Positions 31,433 to 34,386 of a stretch of 34,386 nucleotides of DNA are shown here, piece after piece. This stretch comes from Methanoculleus sp. UBA303 (lineage in GTDB: Archaea; Halobacteriota; Methanomicrobia; Methanomicrobiales; Methanoculleaceae): NCBI GenBank assembly GCA_002501655.1, contig DANY01000011.1, forward strand, positions 1 through 34,386, given 5' to 3'. The notes below the pieces were generated by a model. It searched no databases and was not told the origin of the DNA. It worked only from the letters and a program-made list of their open reading frames with translations. The position numbers were made by a program, and so were the translations under genes. The first letter of the stretch is position 1. Each line of letters starts with the position of its first letter.

Positions 31433-33454
31433 TCAGGCAGGGTGCGCCGCCGCATCCCGCTCGGTCGCTGTGATTCCGTGCAGGAGCCCGGCAGAGAGAT
31501 CGCCAATCGGGTAGTAGCCGCCGTCGGCATGTTCCGCAATGGCCCTGCAGTAGCCGAGCCGGAACTCCAGGAAAGAGTTCCCCATCTCCTCGGTATCGAT
31601 GACCACCGTACGGATGCCGTACGACCGGATTTCCTCGGCGATACCGACAATCTCCTGACGTACATCTCCCGCGAGAGGAACGTTCGCCCGACCGTCGGAT
31701 ACGACGACCATCATCGGGATCACCTCGCCGTTCTTCCGTCGCTCCTGCAGGAGGACCTCCATGCCTTTCATCAGGCCGGCACAAAGCGGCGTCTTTCCGC
31801 CGGTCGGGAGATCCTCCAGCTGTTTCTGCGCGAGATCGACGCTCGAGCAGAGCGGGAGGAGGATCTCGGCGCTGGTTCCCCGGAACGCCACAAGGCCGAT
31901 CCGGTCGCGGTGCCGGTAGGAGTCCACCAGCATCGAGAGGACCGCGCCCTTGGCCGACTCCATCCGCTTTGTCGCTCCCATCGAACCGCTGGCATCGACC
32001 ACGAAGACACACGCGACAGAGACCTTCCCCACCCTGACCCGTTCGCGGATATCCTCTTTTTGGACGGCGACCGCCATCCCCTTGTGGTCGCGCACCACCT
32101 GGTGCGGGGCGGCGGCCCGGAGCGTGGCATCGAGTGCGACGTCACCGGTCCCGGTCGGATACCGGGCAGAAACATATCTTCCCGCGTTTCCCGCCGAGAA
32201 CGTCTCGAACCGCCTGCCGGAGGCTCTCTGCCGCTCCCGGGTGTCTCGCCGCTCCGGCAGGCTCATCTTCCTGACATCGATTGGGTCTCCGACAGGGAGG
32301 ACGGTCTCGTGTGCGGCACTCCCGCCAGAGGGAGGCGACTCTCCACCATCTCCGCCGGGGTGCTCGTCACCGGCCGCATCATCCCCGCCATCCCGGGGAG
32401 GGTGGTCGTGCCCGCTCCCCGCGTTCTGCAGTGCTTCGTCGAGGTCTTCCGGATCAATCTTCGGCTCCTCAAACGGTTTCCGGCGCATTCGGTGCGGGAG
32501 CGCGAGTTCCATGGCTTCCCGGACGTCGTCGCGGGTGACTGCGGTCCGCCCGTCAAGCGCGGCGATCGTCTTGGCCGTGCGGACGACGGCGATATCGGCG
32601 CGGTGGGTCCTGACCCCGAGCCTGATGCATGCCTCCGCCACCGCATGCAGGAGGGCATCGTCAGCCGTGACCGACGGCAGCAGCGCCCGCGCATCGACGA
32701 TCTTCTCGCGCAGTTCCTCCTGCGCCGCGTCGTATGCCTGCCGGCACTCGCCGGGATCGCGCTCGAACGCCTCGGCGGCCCTGACGATCGCCACACGCTC
32801 AGCGGGGTCCACGATCCCCTCCACGGTCACCTGGAGCCCGAACCGGTCCAGCAGTTGCGGCCGCAGTTCTCCCTCCTCAGGGTTCATGGTGCCGACCAGG
32901 ATGAACCTGGCAGGATGGGAAAAGGATACGCCTTCGCGCTCCACCACGTTGACGCCCATAGCGGCGGCGTCGAGGAGGACGTCGGCCACGTGGTCGTCCA
33001 GCAGGTTGACCTCGTCGATGTAGAGGATGCCGCGGTTGACCGCGGCAAGGATACCGGGATCGATCGTCACCGTCCCCTCACGGATCGCCCGCTCCACGTC
33101 GACGGTGCCCACCACCCGGTCTTCGGTCACTCCGAGCGGGAGGTCGACGACGCGGACTCGCCGGCGATCCGTCTCCAGCTCCTCGCCTGCAGCCTTCTTC
33201 TCAGCACAGGCATTGCAGATGCCTCCGTCGCCGGCAGGATCGCAACTGTATGGGCAGCCCCGGACCACGTCGATCTCGGGGAGCACGCCGGCAAGCGCCC
33301 TGACCGCGGTGGACTTGGCCGTCCCTTTCTCGCCGCGGACGAGTACGCCGCCGATTCCCGGGTTGATGGCATTGAGGATGAGTGCGCGTTTCATTATCTT
33401 CTGGCCGACGATGGCGGTGAACGGAAGGACGTTCCTCTGTGCCCGGTATAACAT
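31433..33454 (-). CDS. ChlI/ChlD-type metal-chelatase ATPase with VWA domain
   Basis: 673 residues. Residues about 10-340 are the AAA+ ChlI part: PFTAIVGQ, Walker A VRGEKGTAKST, GCPYSCDP and ICNACAEK (a four-cysteine insert seen in this family), Walker B GILYIDEVNLL, and RFILVGTMNPEEGELRPQLLDRFGL. Residues 345-420 are an acidic, proline-rich linker. Residues about 470-670 are a von Willebrand A domain with the MIDAS motif VVDASGSMG. In methanogens such fusions work with a CobN-type large subunit to insert cobalt (or nickel) into tetrapyrroles. No CobN is in this window, so the metal is undecided. The ATG at 33454 lies only about 27 bases from a TATA box, indicating a leaderless or nearly leaderless transcript. 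Confidence 0.88.
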   Translation of the reverse strand: MLYRAQRNVLPFTAIVGQKIMKRALILNAINPGIGGVLVRGEKGTAKSTAVRALAGVLPEIDVVRGCPYSCDPAGDGGICNACAEKKAAGEELETDRRRVRVVDLPLGVTEDRVVGTVDVERAIREGTVTIDPGILAAVNRGILYIDEVNLLDDHVADVLLDAAAMGVNVVEREGVSFSHPARFILVGTMNPEEGELRPQLLDRFGLQVTVEGIVDPAERVAIVRAAEAFERDPGECRQAYDAAQEELREKIVDARALLPSVTADDALLHAVAEACIRLGVRTHRADIAVVRTAKTIAALDGRTAVTRDDVREAMELALPHRMRRKPFEEPKIDPEDLDEALQNAGSGHDHPPRDGGDDAAGDEHPGGDGGESPPSGGSAAHETVLPVGDPIDVRKMSLPERRDTRERQRASGRRFETFSAGNAGRYVSARYPTGTGDVALDATLRAAAPHQVVRDHKGMAVAVQKEDIRERVRVGKVSVACVFVVDASGSMGATKRMESAKGAVLSMLVDSYRHRDRIGLVAFRGTSAEILLPLCSSVDLAQKQLEDLPTGGKTPLCAGLMKGMEVLLQERRKNGEVIPMMVVVSDGRANVPLAGDVRQEIVGIAEEIRSYGIRTVVIDTEEMGNSFLEFRLGYCRAIAEHADGGYYPIGDLSAGLLHGITATERDAAAHPA

Positions 33455-33480
33455 ATATTAGAATATGACGCAACTGATGT

Positions 33481-33493
33481 TAAATAATATCTA
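33481..33493 (-). promoter_or_regulatory. TATA box for the chelatase gene
   Basis: Reading leftward, AGATATTATTTA lies about 27-38 bases before the ATG at 33454, inside a markedly AT-rich island (33455-33510). Confidence 0.5.
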
Positions 33494-33558
33494 TTTTGTA
33501 ATAAATTGCAGGCATGATCGGGGGAGGGCGACCCTGCCCCCACCCGGGACCGTGAAGT

Positions 33559-33888
33559 TCAGAACTCTTCCGCGATGCCGTAGCCGTACGACCGTAGCGC
33601 CAGGCTCCCCGCCTTCTCCGGGTATGCGGCAAGCACGAGCCCCCGCAGTTCCAGGAACTCTTCGGCGGAGACGATGGAGACGGTCTGGAGCAGTTCGTCC
33701 TCGCCGGGCTCCATCGACCAGGAGTGCAGGTAGTAGACATCGGGCACCCCGTCCTCTTCGTGCAGGTAGAGGTCCTTTCCGCGCACATATGCCCCGCCGG
33801 GCTCGCCCCGCGGTGCGTAATAGATGCAGGCGTCACGGTCGGTGTCCAGCACGATCTCGCCTTCGTTATAGGTGATGCTTTTCTTCAT
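33559..33888 (-). CDS. Small acidic protein of unknown function
   Basis: 109 residues, soluble and acidic. The start at 33888 is the ATG preceded by GGTGG; the frame is open far upstream but through non-coding sequence. Residues 1-60 are strand-rich with many aromatics and acids (ITYNEGEIVLDTDRDACIYYAPRGE, then KDLYLHEEDGVPDVYYLHSWSM). Residues 70-95 are a helix with two leucine-rich turns (SAEEFLELRGLVLAAYPEKA). I do not recognise the family. It is on the same strand as the chelatase gene, 104 bases upstream of it, but the chelatase has its own TATA box. Confidence 0.65.
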   Translation of the reverse strand: MKKSITYNEGEIVLDTDRDACIYYAPRGEPGGAYVRGKDLYLHEEDGVPDVYYLHSWSMEPGEDELLQTVSIVSAEEFLELRGLVLAAYPEKAGSLALRSYGYGIAEEF

Positions 33889-34386
33889 GGTCAACCACCG
33901 CCGCCCCGCCACCGGCAGGGCGGTTCGGCGAGCGGCGGAGATGGACCCCGGAAGCCCGGTGAGGTGGCCATGGCCGTTTTGTGGCCCGGGCCGGGGCACC
34001 GGCGGCCCCGCCACCGCCCGCCAGGCAGATATACGGCGAGGAGTATTATATAATTTCCTATTATTAAGATTAAGTAACATAATACTAACAATTAGTAACA
34101 TGAATTTCCCCGACAGCGCCACCGGCCCGATTTTTCGCCGCCCGACCGACCCCGGCTCCTCCGTCATGCCGGGCAGTGCCCCGGGAACCAGCCGATACGA
34201 GAAAAACCGGATTTGTTGAACCCCGTCCCGCCTGCTCCCGGAGAATAGCAATTCCCGGGCACGACGGTTCACCGGGCTGCGCATCTGACGGTGCTCCTGC
34301 TTCGGACGTTCCGTCCATCGCAACTCGAAAACACTTCGTATTTTCTCATGCTCCTGCTCGAAGCCCGGTAGTGCCCTACGAAACAA
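33889..34386. other. Non-coding end of window: AT-rich promoter region and short direct repeats
   Basis: No credible gene. An AT-rich block at 34035-34105 contains a leftward TATA (ATTATATAATA, 34044-34054) likely serving the gene at 33559-33888 with a leader of about 130 bases. TGCTCCTGCT occurs at 34292-34301 and again at 34349-34358, flanking a GACGTTCCGTC near-palindrome; this may be part of a dispersed intergenic repeat. Confidence 0.45.

Noticed and set aside
31442..33451. 669-codon plus-strand frame opposite the chelatase gene
   Set aside because: Shadow of the minus-strand ChlI/ChlD gene, whose Walker and MIDAS motifs are intact.

Overview
The window looks like a chromosomal segment of a hydrogenotrophic methanogen of the order Methanomicrobiales, most likely Methanoculleus. 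Three things point there. The first is an F420-dependent secondary alcohol dehydrogenase (26949-27941) that carries every catalytic residue I know from the crystallised Methanoculleus thermophilicus enzyme. The second is an archaeal family B replicative polymerase with an XPD-type helicase. The third is the presence of archaeal TATA promoters, several of them leaderless or nearly so. I saw no rRNA, tRNA, CRISPR array or transposase.

Layout. 1-519: C-rich intergenic DNA with copies of a dispersed repeat. 520-3067: a secreted bactofilin-like membrane protein and two small proteins of unknown function, one of which resembles a signal peptidase fold without its serine. 3068-3660: non-coding, with one strong orphan promoter. 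3661-6967 (minus): mdh-polB, overlapping. 7173-8817 (plus): pyrD-pyrK, followed by a roughly 510-bp repeat element bounded by inverted repeats. 9352-10614 (minus): secreted beta-propeller. 10909-14967 (minus): helicase-ogt-panE-mobA operon. 15237-17869 (plus): a small two-helix membrane protein and two tandem CorA-type transporters.

18002-25996 (plus) is the most interesting part. It is a tight six-gene operon: bacterial-type acetyl-CoA synthase (acsB), both subunits of the corrinoid iron-sulfur protein (acsD, acsC), its reductive activator (RACo/acsV), a core methionine synthase-like protein (MesB type) and a CooC/AcsF nickel-maturation ATPase. There is no CO dehydrogenase catalytic subunit and no methyltetrahydrofolate:CFeSP methyltransferase. 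The acsB protein is the long bacterial form rather than the short archaeal CdhC, with all six A-cluster cysteines present but an N-terminal (CODH-docking) domain about 50 residues short. The gene set reads as a route from acetyl-CoA to methyl-CFeSP to methionine, resembling the incomplete Wood-Ljungdahl pathway of Dehalococcoides, here inside a methanogen. A decayed third corA copy lies immediately after the operon, so the operon sits inside what looks like a former corA tandem array.

26519-33888: cupin and F420-dependent alcohol dehydrogenase; a HTH-PAS-PAS-PAS regulator; purB behind a hairpin-rich leader; a ChlI/ChlD-type metal-chelatase ATPase; and a small unknown protein. The last 500 bases are non-coding apart from an AT-rich promoter region and a short direct repeat.
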